A stretch of DNA of 64,000 nt from assembly GCA_963680875.1 (NCBI GenBank), contig OY804583.1:31423331-31487330 (forward strand). The letters are read 5' to 3'. This DNA is from Bathymodiolus brooksi (lineage: Eukaryota; Mollusca; Bivalvia; Mytilida; Modiolidae). The position numbers and the translations under genes are program-made. Positions within the stretch are counted from its first letter, which is position 1; the number at the start of each line of letters is the position of its first letter. Positions 1 to 10,822 of this stretch are shown here, one piece after another. Below the pieces are notes generated by a model. It ran no database searches and was not told where the DNA came from. It worked only from the letters and a program-made list of their open reading frames with translations.

Positions 1-858
1 ATTTTACAATGTTCATGTACACCGACATAGGTATTGTAACATACATGTATTTTATAATGTTCATGTACACCGACATAGGTATTGTAACATACATGTACAC
101 CGACATAGGTATTGTAACATACATGTATTTTACAATGTTCATGTACATCGACATAGGTATTGTAACATACATGTATTTTATAATGTTCATGTACACCGAC
201 ATAGGTATCGCAACATACATGTACACCGATATAGGTATTGTAACATACATGTATTTTACAATGTTCATGTACACCGACATAGGTATTGTAACATACATGT
301 ATTTTATAATGTTCATGTACACCGACATAGGTATTGTAACATACATGTACACCGACATAGGTATTGTAACATACATGTACACCGACATAGGTATTGTAAC
401 ATACATGTACACCGACATAGGTATTGTAACATACATGTATTTTACAATGTTCATGTACACCGACATAGGTATTGTAACATACATGTATTTTATAATGTTC
501 ATTTACACGACATAGGTATTGTAACATACATGTATTTTACAATGTTCATGTACACCGACATAGGTATTGTAACATACATGTATTTTATAATGTTCATGTA
601 CACCGACATAGGTATTGTAACATACATGTACACCGACATAGGTATTGTAACATACATGTATTTTATAATGTTCATGTACACCGACATAGGTATTGTAACA
701 TACATGTACACCGACATAGGTATTGTAACATACATGTACACCGACATAGGTATTGTAACATACATGTATTTTACAATGTTCATGTACACCGACATAGGTA
801 TTGTAACATACATTACACCGACATAGGTATTGTAACATACATGTATTTTATAATTATA
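1..858. repeat. Two-module minisatellite (30-bp A + 18-bp B), cut by window start
   Basis: The array is built from a 30-bp module A (begins ATGTACACCGACATAGG) and an 18-bp module B (begins ATGTATTTTA). B comes in two forms, TTTACAATG and TTTATAATG, which alternate almost strictly along the array. A B(C) form is followed by one A in all but one case, and a B(T) form by one to four A modules. Module junctions carry the palindrome ATACATGTAT. Because 30 and 18 are multiples of three, frames of 168, 124, 111 and 98 codons stay open on both strands; I regard these as artefacts. The array ends in a decayed B near 858. Confidence 0.97.
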
Positions 859-1038
859 ATGACACACATACATTAAATAGAACGCCTAATGAACATTTAT
901 TATTATGTAAAACTGAAGAATGTACATTATTAAAAATACCGTTGCATTTACTGTAATAATTCGCTGTATAAATTTGTGATTATTTACGATGGAAATACAA
1001 TCTTTTAAATTATTTGGTTTTCCAAATTGTTGATAATG

Positions 1039-1092
1039 AGCTTACCTGGTGAAGGTCATTTTGGCAACGCGTCGATATCTACTATTAAAATG
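1039..1092 (+). repeat. R2 module (degraded)
   Basis: CTTACCTGGTGAAGG, then CAACGCGTCGATATCT; a shortened version of the ~65-bp R2 module described at 30127. Confidence 0.6.
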
Positions 1093-1423
1093 AAAAGAAC
1101 ATTAGAGGGAGCATATATTAAGAATGGACAATGCAGAGACACAGTCCACAAGGCACAGCGCGAAAACAATTAAAAAAGCAAATTAAACAAATATATGTCT
1201 CAAAACAGATTGAAATCAACCCAAATGCAATGTAGATTATACATAGTATAGATAAGTATATGTCTAAGAATAGTCCGATACATTGTATACTCTATCTGTG
1301 ATCGATTACTGCATCCTTGGCATCAAAATGTCTATTGTAAGTAAGCTGATTAATGAGTGTTATTCGATATGTTGTTTTGTCGGCCAAGGTTACATTGAAT
1401 TGACGGAGATGGAATTGAATTGA

Positions 1424-1572
1424 CTTGATCTTTAGTTTTCTGTGTAATATTTTGTAGATCGTTGTTTGTCCTTTTGTCCTTTTGTCCTTTTTCTTTTGAC
1501 CATTGTGATGTCTGTCCTTCTTCGATTTACGGATTCGGATTACCACTTTGGTGTCTTCAAACTCTTCTCATA
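1424..1572 (-). mobile_element. R1 repeat, 5' part, reverse orientation
   Basis: On the minus strand this reads the R1 5' end (GAGTTTGAAGATACC-like, GTAATCAG, a GGCCAAAAG-like block) to ACTAAAGATC. The CCTTTTGT motif is expanded to three copies. R1 is defined at 55291-55606. Confidence 0.75.
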
Positions 1573-1645
1573 TATCATTGTCAGAAAAAAGACATTATAA
1601 TTGTGAGAGTGTGCAAAGTTTCTTAGTAGATTGAGACATTAGGGT

Positions 1646-1790
1646 TTACTTAGAAAAAGAAATATAGTCACTGATGTCAAATAAATACCTGATTTGTTTT
1701 TTTCTGTCGCTTAAAACAGCCAAAAATAGTTTCTACGAAAATGTTGAAGAAAGTGGTAATCAGATAACACAATGGGTCCAAAAGAAATAG
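1646..1790. other. Spacer between duplication blocks
   Basis: AT-rich sequence with no gene and no recognised repeat; the long duplication starts at its right edge. Confidence 0.5.
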
Positions 1791-1795
1791 GACAA

Positions 1796-2180
1796 AGAAT
1801 TATCTACAAAACACTCCGCAAACAACTAAAGATTGAACAATACCAATCACACTAAGTACAGGTAATCCGGAAGCGTAAGCAGTTCATACACTAATGGTGA
1901 TATCACCACACTAAGTACAGGTAATCCGGAAGGGTAAGCAGTTCATACACTAATGGTGATAGAACCACACTAAGAATAGGTAATCCAGAATGACAAGCAG
2001 TTCCTACATTAATGGTGATAGCACCACACTAAATACAGGTAATCCAGAATGACAAGCAGTTCCTACACTAATGGTGATAGCAGTCGTGCTATTCATGTTA
2101 GAAATCCGGTGAAAAGTCATGAATGAGGGAAGGACTGCATTACGACAAACGGAACATATCCGTGGTCCTTTGAGAATTTT
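1796..2180 (+). mobile_element. R1 repeat with internal 59-bp tandem expansion (x4)
   Basis: An R1 element whose middle (ACCACACTAAGTACAGGTAA through ACTAATGGTGATA) is repeated with a 59-bp step at 1845, 1904, 1963 and 2022. The normal R1 end follows: GTGAAAAGTCATGAATGAGG, GGAACATATCCGTGGTC. The paralogue at 8490-8800 has about three units. Confidence 0.85.
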
Positions 2181-2535
2181 GTACATTATAAATTTATGTT
2201 TGTATTGTGCACTAGAACATCATTTGTTTATCATATCATATAATAAAGTGTTCCAGACCGGAACCGGATTGATATCTCTCAGAAAGTACGGACATTCCAT
2301 TGCTTGAACTACCGATGACTCCAACTTGGCTGTTCCTTCGAGTTAAGAGCCAGTTACGTACACCTGTATTTCAATTACCCACCGTGTCTTCCGCGACATA
2401 TATAAAACACATAGGATATTGAAATTAACAACCAGTGATGCATCAGTGGCCTGAAATTATTTAGTACAACCGCAACTCGTACTGAATTAGCTTTGTTTGA
2501 CCCCTCGGGTTTTAGTTGGCTAGGAGCAGGGTTCT

Positions 2536-2781
2536 GGTGTTTAACGCCACTTTCAACAATATTTCAGTTATATCGTGGTGATCAGTTTTATTGGTGGAGG
2601 AAACCGGAATATCCGGTGAAAACCACCAACCTATCGCAAGTCACTGACAAACCTTATCACATAATGTTGCATCGAGTACATCTCGTTTGAGCGGTATTCA
2701 AACTCACATCTTTAATGGTGGTAGGCATTGATTGCATATGCAGTTGTAAATCAAACTACCATAGGATTACGACCACAACGG
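2536..2781 (-). mobile_element. SINE-B, reverse orientation, nested in R1
   Basis: On the minus strand: a tRNA-like head (GTGGTCGTAATCC), a degraded B box, CACCATTAAAGATGTGAG, the GGTTTTCACCGGATATTCCGG block, CACGATATAACTGAAATATTG and a GGCGTTAAACACC end. Flanking TTTAGTTGG and TTTAGTGGG resemble a target duplication within an R1 element, whose remainder lies at 2790-2945. Confidence 0.85.
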
Positions 2782-2789
2782 ATCCAGAC

Positions 2790-2945
2790 TTTAGTGGGAT
2801 TCGTGTTGCTCGATCTTTAGTTTTCATTATAGTGTTTGTAGATTATTGCTTGTTTTCTTTGTCTTTTTTATTTTAACCATTGCGTTGTATGTCCTTCAAT
2901 GTAAGGCTTCTAATTACCCCGTTTTACATCATCAAGCTGTTCTTG
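2790..2945 (-). mobile_element. R1 repeat, reverse, right part
   Basis: GATTCGTGTTGCTCGATCTT followed by degraded R1 5' sequence to CATCAAGCTGTTCTTG. It is probably the other half of the R1 copy split by SINE-B. Confidence 0.65.
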
Positions 2946-3116
2946 ACTATTCGTCCGAACGACAGAACTGAGTCATATTTGGTACACTGCCTTGTGGTAC
3001 ATCCTCATGTTATTTTGATTTTTCAGGCTGACAGTTGTCATGGAGGCGCGTAGCCCTCTTTGCATATTATAATACATATTAAAGGTATTAGCTATACGGC
3101 CACATCAATAGGAAAA

Positions 3117-3330
3117 TATTGAAGATACCAAAGGGGTAATCAGAAACCGTGAGTCGAAGAAGGACATAAAACACAATGGCCAAATGAAAAAGAACAAAGT
3201 GACAAACAACGATCAACAACGCATTACACACAAAACTAACAATCTAGCATCGCGAACCCACTAACACCCAGAGGTGAACTCAAGTACTCTAGGAGTGTAA
3301 GCGGTTTCTGCACCATATGTGCCACATGTG
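3117..3330 (+). mobile_element. R1 repeat, forward
   Basis: Starts GAAGATACCAAAGGGGTAAT, continues through ACAATGGCCAAATG, GAGGTGAACTCAAG and GTAAGCGGTTTCTGC, and ends near GCCACATGTG. Copy 2 equivalent: 9720-9938. Confidence 0.8.
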
Positions 3331-3560
3331 TAATTATCCAGTTACTCTTAAAACATTAATCTGCAAACAGTTTATAGTAACAGTCACGTGAGAGATAAAC
3401 ATATGAACATGATATATTCCTCTAATTTCAAACCGAAGAATGCACAAAATACCGTTGCAATTACTTAAATCTATTTGGAATGTGGAATAATTCGCTATAT
3501 ACTTTTAGTAAGTCTTTACGATGGAAAGACAATCTTTTTGGTTTTCCGATCTTTTGATAA

Positions 3561-3632
3561 TGTGCTTACCTGGTGAAGGTTATTCCAGTAACGCATCGTT
3601 TGCACTAAATTCGATATCTACATTTTATTACT
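3561..3632 (+). repeat. R2 module
   Basis: CTTACCTGGTGAAGGTTATT, then CCAGTAACGCATCG, then CACTAAATTCGATATCTAC. Confidence 0.75.
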
Positions 3633-4110
3633 ATTAAAATAAAAACAATGTTAGATGAAACAGATATTAATTATAGACAATCCAAAGACATAATTAACGT
3701 TGGGCACAAGACACATAGCGAAAAGAATACAACAAGAAATATAACACGCAAATAAAACCAAAAAATGGTATGGAACTAAGTTTATATCTAATTGTCAGAA
3801 AATGAGTTTATACATGTGATTAGGCCGCAGTGGCAGGAATACAAGGGGCGGGATCTAGAGAAATTAAAAATATATATCTATATCAAAACAGGCTGAAATC
3901 AAACCAAATGCAATGTACATTATACATATTATAGATAAGTATATGTTTAAGAATAGTCAGATTATTTGTATACTCTTATCTGTGATCGATTACTCTATCC
4001 TTGGAATCTATATAATGTCTATTGTAAGTAAGCTGATTAATAAGTGTTATTAGATATCTTGTTTTGTCGTCCAAGGTTACATTGAATTGATGGAGATGGA
4101 ATTGAATTTA

Positions 4111-4252
4111 CTCTATCTTTAGTTTTGTGTGTAATGTTTTGTACATCGTTGTTTGTCCTTTTGTCCTTTTGTCCTTTTTTTCTTTTGGCCATTGCGTTGT
4201 CTGTCCTACTTCGGATTCGGATTACCACTTTGGTATCTTCAAACTCTTCTCT
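4111..4252 (-). mobile_element. R1 repeat, 5' part, reverse
   Basis: Same arrangement as 1424-1572, with the CCTTTTGT motif repeated. The paralogue at 11160-11300 has fewer copies of that motif. Confidence 0.75.
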
Positions 4253-4973
4253 CATATATCATTGTCAGAAAAAGATATTATAATTGTGAGAGTGTGGAAA
4301 GTTTCTTAGTAGATTTGGTGACGCAGACAGGAAGACAAGGGACGGGAGATAGAGGAAACATTGTACGTCCTATGGTAAACATCGATAACCGGTAGATTCA
4401 AAGGTGGAATTCCGAATCCAAGATTACCCATATTAACCATTCACCCATTCATTATATGCTTAAATATTTGAATCAGATATATAGATATCCAAAGTTCTGT
4501 TGAAGCATTACACATTACAATCTTAATGTTGAAATACACTTTGTATCTGATTTTCTCAGATTACATTTCATGACGTCATTTACATTCGGAAAACCATTGA
4601 TGGCAATCACCATAAACGTTAATACGTCATGACGCTTGCAAAGTAGATAATGACTAATTAAGTAAACCCGACCCGACCTTGAAGTCTATCTTCCTCACTC
4701 CCATTACTTCTTGTACTTCAACTATGTTCATGACGCGAGCAATTTAATTTACATTAATAATTGAAGTGGACATCTTGATCATCCACTGTAAATTGAACGA
4801 TAATGGACATGTTTGGTGATTACTGCAATGCAATGGCACATTAACGACCAGCAATGCTATTCAATTAGAAATTACAACACATGTTTTCTTAGCATATGTT
4901 TATCACTCAGTTATGACCAGTGTTTAATAAATTATCACATCATTAATAATGTAATTATTAATAACATACTATT

Positions 4974-5067
4974 TGTTGTTGACTGACTTTGTCTGTTTAT
5001 ATACTTATGAGTTTTGACTTTTCCTTTGTAAGATTGTTCGGAGTTCGGTAATTTTGTTATTACCCTT
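4974..5067 (+). mobile_element. 5'-truncated Penelope-like element, 3' tail only (94 bp)
   Basis: Nearly identical to the last ~94 bases of the element at 15181-17606, including the terminal hairpin GGTAATTTTGTTATTACC (5047-5064). The paralogous site in copy 2 (ACTATTATTCTTCATCC, near 12015) lacks it, so this is an insertion in copy 1. Severe 5' truncation is what target-primed reverse transcription produces. No clear target duplication. Confidence 0.9.
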
Positions 5068-5107
5068 ATTCTTCATCCCGAAGGAATAGATAACCTTGCT
5101 ATTCTGG

Positions 5108-5178
5108 TTAGTCTCTTTGGTGGGATGAAAGTTATTCCAGAACCGCTTCGTGCACACTAAATTCGATATCTACGTTTT
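5108..5178 (+). repeat. R2 module
   Basis: GGGATGAAAGTTATTCCAGA, then CACACTAAATTCGATATCTA. The usual CTGATGA start is altered to GGGATGA. Confidence 0.7.
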
Positions 5179-5849
5179 TAAAAAGACAACTTATATCTTC
5201 TTTGAAGCTCAATCTAATTTTCGACCTGATGTTATTGCTTTTTAAAAAGGGGCATCCCAGTACCTCTGTTGAACATCATGTACAAATGTTGGAGTATATA
5301 CCTATGACATCTTCTATATCACGAAGAATAAATATATTTTGGATGCCGATCACGAATTAGACTTTATTGTTCTTAACTCCACCCTTTGTTCCGCCATTGT
5401 AGGTAGGACAAACGTATAGAAATCGAATTTATACCCATAGTCTTATCCGGAAATTACGTGTCCGATTTTGTCAAGTCTATATTTTTTATAATTTTGGCGT
5501 AGTTAAGATGGCGAAACAAAGGGCAGAGTTAAGAGCAATTAACATTTATCCCATATAGGGACGTAAATATAAATGTTCAATTAACTATGGAAGCTTGTAG
5601 AAAAACAGTTATACAACCGAACGGTATCAATATACTGCCAATTGACATTTAAAGTACCAAACAGGTGCGACCTCAGTTGGAGTCGGTATCCAACAAAGTT
5701 ACAAACGGGTAAAATCAGTCTCTTTGGCCAGAAAAAAACCCCCAAAAAACCAACGACAACAAAAACGACAAAAAAAACGTAAGAGCTAAGGTTTCGATGC
5801 TTTACGTTCACCATACCATGTTAGTAAACGATGATGTGTGTTCGTGGAG

Positions 5850-5940
5850 TGTACTATGATCTCTTGTTTCAACGATTTTCCTTTTAGATTTTTGAAACAC
5901 GTTCCGACAGTGTGGTATTTGTTTGTTTTTTCATTATGTT
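5850..5940 (+). repeat. R3 dispersed repeat
   Basis: ATGATCTCTTGTTTCAACG, TTTTAGATTTTTGAAACACG, TTCCGACAGTGTGG, then TTTGTTTGTTTTTTCATTA. The same order occurs at 12752, 26397, 31923, 51089 and 63761. Confidence 0.7.
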
Positions 5941-6180
5941 ATGTAAAATTGACCTCTTAGTGAATCCCAGTCTTATCTTATTATACGCGAGTGTGTACAA
6001 CTGTGTACGTCAATCATCTCCCGAGAGTATCTACGACAAATGGACGATAATTTGTTATTAGAGAGAACCGAATAATTATAACAGGTATATTGATTGTGTG
6101 GGTAAATATATTTATAATTAAAAAAATTGTATTAAGCAAACATATCATATATTGTATTCATATAAGCACAAATTAAAAAG

Positions 6181-6305
6181 AGCTTGAAGATACCAAAGGA
6201 GTAATCAGAATCTGTAAATCGAAGAACAGACAACACAATGGCCAAAAGAAAATGTACAAAAGTAAAAACAACGATCTACAAAACATACACATACGATTAT
6301 AAAAG
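6181..6305 (+). mobile_element. R1 repeat, 5' part, forward
   Basis: TTGAAGATACCAAAGGAGTA through ACAATGGCCAAAAG to ACGATCTACAAAACATAC; the 3' half is missing. Confidence 0.75.
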
Positions 6306-6655
6306 ATACAAACAAATCAATTTGCGACAATAAAATCACCGATTGACGTCAGCAAATATTCAAATATTATGTTTATTCCCTAATCTATATAGCCATAACC
6401 AAAGGGTAAATTATATCCATAATATTAAGATGTTTTCTTAAAATATGGGTAATTATATACTCCAGATGTTTGTTATGTTTGTAACGTTGTTTTGTTTTCT
6501 TGTCTACAAACAACTATTCTAATAGACTACATACAATATACTCGTCAATTGTGACAATAATCCGTCAGGATCCAGTTTAGCTAATGAGAGTAGAATATAA
6601 ATGGATTACTGGTATCATAGAAAGCTGCACCCTTAATAAGATCTAAAATGATTTA

Positions 6656-6926
6656 GAGCCCGGGTGGCTCAATGAGTTAGGTAATTGGCTTACCTAACAA
6701 CTCATTCAAGCCTGTCACCAATATGACGTGAGGTCGTGCCCGGCTTTGTAAATTACAAGAAAGGGTGTACTCAACTCACAGCCGCAAGTGATAAAGCTTA
6801 CCAGTTGCTTGCCCATGGTCGATGATTCTCTCCGGGTACATCGACTTCTTTCACCGCTAAAACTGGTCGCCAAGATATAGCTGAAATATTGCTGAAAGTG
6901 GCGTTAAACACAATAAATCTAATCAA
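6656..6926 (+). mobile_element. SINE-A with 15-bp target duplication
   Basis: A tRNA-like head (GGCTCAATGAGTTAGG, then a degraded B box GAGGTCGTGCCC), a body with CCAGTTGCTTGCCCATGG and CTCCGGGTAC, the shared 3' domain (AGATATAGCTGAAATATTGC, GTGGCGTTAAACAC) and an AATCTAATCAA tail. The flanks ATCTAAAATGATTTA at 6641-6655 and 6927-6941 are a perfect target duplication. The same insertion with the same flanks is in both other copies, so it predates the duplication. Confidence 0.93.
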
Positions 6927-6963
6927 ATCTAAAATGATTTACCCAAGTAACGTTAAAAGAGAG

Positions 6964-7195
6964 CAATAGACACCCAGAAGCCGTAAATCTAGGAAGGACA
7001 TACTTCACAATGGCCAAAAGGCACACAACAAGAAAAAAGAACAAACAATGATATTCCAAATACTACACACAAAACAAACTAAATATTGAGCAACATGAAC
7101 ACCACTGAAAACCGAGGGTAAACTTAGGTGCTATGGAAGGGTCAGCAGCTCATGCACTCTAATGGCACCCATCGTGTTACTATAAACCAGACATT
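6964..7195 (+). mobile_element. R1 repeat, forward, diverged
   Basis: CCGTAAATC, CACAATGGCCAAAAG, AAACCGAGGGTAAACTTAGG, TAATGGCACCCATCGTGTTA; the 5' tip is altered. Confidence 0.7.
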
Positions 7196-7998
7196 TATGG
7201 TAAATGTTAGGAAAAATTACTAATGTATCATGCTTAAAAAATAACTAACATAATTTTTGTTTCGTGTGAAAAAATGTTTCGGCGGAAAAACATAACCCAC
7301 TAAATAGTATGTCACTTATACGTACCACTGAACCTGCGAATTCAATCCCACCACCGATGAGGATTTAATGCTTGAAACAACATTATATGAGTGGCCTCGA
7401 CTCGACAGTTCTATGGTGTTCTACATGTACTCTGGTTTCTCCCACAATAACCGCAACAATATGACTTAATTATTCTTGAAATTTGCCATAAACGCATTAC
7501 CCAAGTGTTGGCAGTAATAAAAGGAAAAACGACTAATGAAAGGTATCGCCTTAAGTATCACAATATCAGATACAGCTGTACTTCAAAGACTATTTTGTAA
7601 TAAGTAGCTACACAGAGTAACTAGCTTCGTAGCAATATCGTATTTACAAAAAAACAATCAGATGAAATTGTCTCTATTTTACCTAATGCAATCATTACAT
7701 TTGACAGTGTGCCAACTAATTGATATTTTTTAGCAAGCATGCTATTTGTGTTCTTCATTTCCTGATGTATTTGTGTGAATGTTGTATTTCTTGACGCTCT
7801 TACCCGTCAGCTACCATTTGTTAGGATATATTGTTGATGGTTCAGTACAATGTAAATATATTAATCATATCAAACGACACAATTTTACGCAAATTGGTGC
7901 AATTTTATGTTTTTCTGAAAATATAGACGTGTTTTATTTTGTTTTACACTGTGTGTTGTTGGTATTTTATATAGGTTTATATTAGTTGAATTAAACAC
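7196..7998. other. Duplicated non-coding stretch
   Basis: Matches 14170-15180 and 19016-19797 apart from insertions there. Position 7510 is the empty site for the LTR at 14476 and position 7830 is the empty site for the Penelope-like element at 15181. The open frame at 7779-7985 is AT-rich and is not supported by its paralogues. Confidence 0.7.
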
Positions 7999-8212
7999 TA
8001 CCTGTGCAACCTGTAGTTGTCACCACTAACGTTCTGAGTTTCAATACAGCTCATGGCGAGGCTTACTCGATACAACGCTATGTGATTAAGTTTGTTAGTG
8101 ACATGCGGCAAGTCGGTGGTTTTATCCGGGTCCTCCGGATTCCTCCACCAATCAAACTGACCGTCACGATATAGCTGAAATATTGTTGAAAGTGGCGCTT
8201 AACACCATAACT
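7999..8212 (+). mobile_element. SINE-B, head-truncated
   Basis: Starts inside the head (CTACCTGTGCAACC), then CATGGCGAGGCTTACTCGAT, GTCGGTGGTTTTATCCGGG, CCTCCACCAATCAAACTGAC, CACGATATAGCTGAAATATTG and GGCGCTTAACACCATAAC. Confidence 0.85.
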
Positions 8213-8375
8213 TTATCATACTCCTACACTAGATAAGCTTACATTACTATTGCTTTACCTAATCATTCAATGTTAAATTTTGATATATTGAATTGAAATT
8301 TCAAACCACGATATCGATACAATGTTGCAAAAAAAAACCCGTGTTAAACAACAAACAATAACAAAAATTATATAG

Positions 8376-8468
8376 CAGTTACTGATATGGAGGGCAATAT
8401 CAGGATATACAGAGTGCTCAAGGGTCGTGGCACGGAATAGTGGAAATAATATTGTCCGAGCCGGAATG
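8376..8468 (+). mobile_element. Left half of a MITE (full form at 20284)
   Basis: CAGTTACTGATATGGAGGGC, then AATATCAGGATATACAGAG. Its sequence runs with 20284-20370, then is joined to R1-like sequence; the right inverted repeat is absent. Confidence 0.7.
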
Positions 8469-8489
8469 TCGCCAAAATAGAAAGAACAA

Positions 8490-8800
8490 ACACTAATCTA
8501 CCAAACACTACGCAAAAAACTAACGATCGAGCAATACCAATCACACTAAGTACAGGTAATCCGGAAGGGTAAGTAGTTCCTACACTGATGGTGATATCAC
8601 CACACTAAGTACAGGTAATATGGAATGGTAAGCACTTCCTACACTAATGGTGATAGCACCACACTAACTACAGGTAATCTGGAATGGTAAGCAGTCGTGT
8701 TATTCATGTTAGAAACCCGGTGAAAAGTCATGAATGAGGCAAGGACTGGATTACGACAAACCGAACATATATGTGGTCCTTTGAGAATTTTGTACATTAT
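8490..8800 (+). mobile_element. R1 repeat with ~59-bp expansion (about x3)
   Basis: Units start near 8540, 8598 and 8657; the 3' end GTGAAAAGTCATGAATGAGG follows at 8720. One unit fewer than copy 1. Confidence 0.8.
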
Positions 8801-9147
8801 AAAATTATGTTTTTCTTTGTACGCCAGAACATCATTTGTTTATCATATCATATAATAAAGTTTCCCAGACCGGAACCGGATTCTATCTTTCAGAAATTAC
8901 GGACATTCCATTGCTTGAAATACTGATAACTCCAACTTGACTGTTCCTTCGAGTTAAGGGACAGTTACGTACAACTGTATTTCAATTACCCACCGTGTCT
9001 TGCGTGATATATATAAAACTCATAGGATATCGAAATTAATGACCAGTGATGCATCAGTGGCCTGCAACTATTTAGTACAACCGCAACTCGTGCTGAATTA
9101 GCCTTGTTTGACCCCTCGGGTTTTAGTTGGCTAGGAGTAGGGTGCTG

Positions 9148-9392
9148 GTGTTTAACGCCACTTTCAACACTATTTCAGTTATATCGTGGTGATCAGTTTT
9201 ATTGGTGGAGGAAACCGGAGTATCCGGAGAAAACCACCGACCTGTCGCGAGTCACTGACAAACTTCATCACATAATGTTGCATTGAGTACATCTCGCCTG
9301 AGCGGTATTCAAACTCACATCTTTAGTGGTGATAGGCATTAATTGCATATGTAGTTGTAAATCAAACTACCATACAATTATGACCACAATGG
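9148..9392 (-). mobile_element. SINE-B, reverse (paralogue of 2536-2781)
   Basis: Same insertion and same flanks as in copy 1. The open frame at 9104-9286 is the SINE read antisense. Confidence 0.85.
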
Positions 9393-9416
9393 ATCCAGAC
9401 TTTATTGGGTTCGTGT

Positions 9417-9560
9417 TGCTCGATCTTTAGTTTTCATTATAGTGTTTGTAGATTATCGCTTATTTTTTTTGTCTTTTTTTATTTTGACCATTGCGTTGTA
9501 TGTCCTTCAATGTAAGGCTTCTAATTACTCTTGTTTATATCATCAAGCTTTCCTTGACTA
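9417..9560 (-). mobile_element. R1 fragment, reverse
   Basis: Paralogue of 2790-2945: TTCGTGTTGCTCGATCTTTA followed by degraded 5' sequence. Confidence 0.6.
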
Positions 9561-9719
9561 TTCGCCCGAACGACAGAACTGAGTCATATTTGGTACACTA
9601 CTTTGTGATACATCCTCATGTTATTTTGATTTTTCAGGCTGACAGTTTTCATGGAGGCGCATAACCCTTGTTGCATATTATAATACATACTAAAGGTATT
9701 AGGCCAAATCAATATGCAA

Positions 9720-9938
9720 ATTTTGAAGATACCAAAAAGGGAGGTAATCAGAAACCGTAAATCGAAGAAGGACATAAAACACAATGACCAAATGAAAAAG
9801 AACAAAATGACAAACAACGATCAACAAAGCATTCCACACAATACTAACAATCTAGCAACACGAACCCACTAACACCCGGGTGTGAACTCAGGTACTCTAG
9901 GAGTGTAAGCGGTTTCTGCACCATATGTGGCACATGTG
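9720..9938 (+). mobile_element. R1 repeat, forward
   Basis: Paralogue of 3117-3330, with a short insertion in the AAAGGGGTAAT motif. Confidence 0.78.
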
Positions 9939-10163
9939 AATTATCCAGTTACTCTTAAAACATTAATCAGCAAACAGTTTATATTAACAGTCCCGTGAGA
10001 GATAAACATATGAAAATGATATATTCCTCCAATGTCAAACCGAAGAATGCACATTATCCAAAATACCGTTAAATCTATTTGGAAGGTGGAATAATTCGCT
10101 ATATATTTTTAGTAAGTCTTTACGATGGAAAGAAAATCTTTTTGGTTTTCCGATCTTTTGATA

Positions 10164-10230
10164 ATGTGCTTACCTGGTGACGGTTATTCCATTAATGCAT
10201 CGCATGCACTAAATTCGATATCTACATTTT
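10164..10230 (+). repeat. R2 module
   Basis: CTTACCTGGTGACGGTTATT and CACTAAATTCGATATCTAC; paralogue of 3561-3632. Confidence 0.72.
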
Positions 10231-10380
10231 ATTACTATTAAAATAAAGAAAATGTTAGATGAAACAGATATTAATTATAGACAATCCAGAGACACAGTTA
10301 ACGTTGGGCAACAAGACACATAACGACAAGAATACATCAAGAAATATAACACGCATATAAAAACAAAAAAAATATTAATA

Positions 10381-10822
10381 CAGGGTTGCGTTCAATATCG
10401 TAGCAGCTAGCCTAGCTGCTAGGTAAACTAGCAATAACGTTATTGAACGATTATCTACGTAGCAGTGTTAGCAAATATGGTGCCAATCATATGGAATATA
10501 TTTCTTGGAAAATTTTAGCTAATCGTATTTGTCTAGTTACCTTAATGAATTATCATCCGCGTTGCCAATTCCTGCAATGCCACTATTTTTACCTTACGAA
10601 ATCAAATTTCTGGGATAGGAAAGTAATGGTTTGAAGAGAAATTGCAGAGTCTATCATTTATTTTATACCTATGTGCACATTTTGTTTTCAACAAATGTGC
10701 CCGGATATAAATAATCGATTAAAACTACTTTCATATCTTGAATTCAAAAGCTAGCAGAATTTTTTAAGCTAGCGAGAGTTACGTAGCTCAACCTAGTAGC
10801 TATGATGTTGAACGCACCCCAG
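10381..10822. mobile_element. Non-autonomous TIR DNA element (hAT-like ends), 442 bp
   Basis: Left end CAGGGTTGCGTTCAATATCG and right end, reverse-complemented, CTGGGGTGCGTTCAACATCA: ~24-bp imperfect inverted repeats. GCTAG motifs cluster next to both ends. Copy 1 lacks it (near 3760). CAGGG-type ends resemble hAT elements, but I see no 8-bp target duplication, so the superfamily is uncertain. The 63-codon frame inside (10443-10634) has no transposase motif. Confidence 0.78.

Larger units (their letters stand above)
859..1645 (+). repeat. Diverged partial copy of the segment at 3410-4320 and 10010-11365
   Basis: From the GAATGTACATTATTAAAAAT region through TGTGATCGATTACT to the GTTTCTTAGTAGATTG end, this stretch follows 3410-4320 and 10010-11365 in order, with small deletions. 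It is visibly more diverged than those two are from each other, so it is the oldest of the three copies. It contains an R2 module and an R1 fragment and no gene. Confidence 0.8.
1790..8470 (+). repeat. Segmental duplication, copy 1 (~6.7 kb)
   Basis: Collinear with 8480 onward over the full length: R1 with 59-bp expansion, SINE-B minus, R1, R2, R1 minus, R2, R3, R1, SINE-A, R1, SINE-B plus, half MITE. Long stretches (for example 5221-5400 against 12150-12330) differ at only scattered bases. Relative to copy 2 it lacks the TIR element, the solo LTR and the Penelope-like element, and it alone carries the 94-bp Penelope tail. No coding region was recognised in it. Confidence 0.92.

Noticed and set aside
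9..515. 168-codon frame with a Tyr-Thr-Asp-Ile repeat
   Set aside because: 30- and 18-bp modules keep the frame open on both strands; the frame changes where single bases are missing (501, 812).
1..858. CRISPR-like array of direct repeats
   Set aside because: There are no unique spacers: both modules are repeats. The context is eukaryotic.
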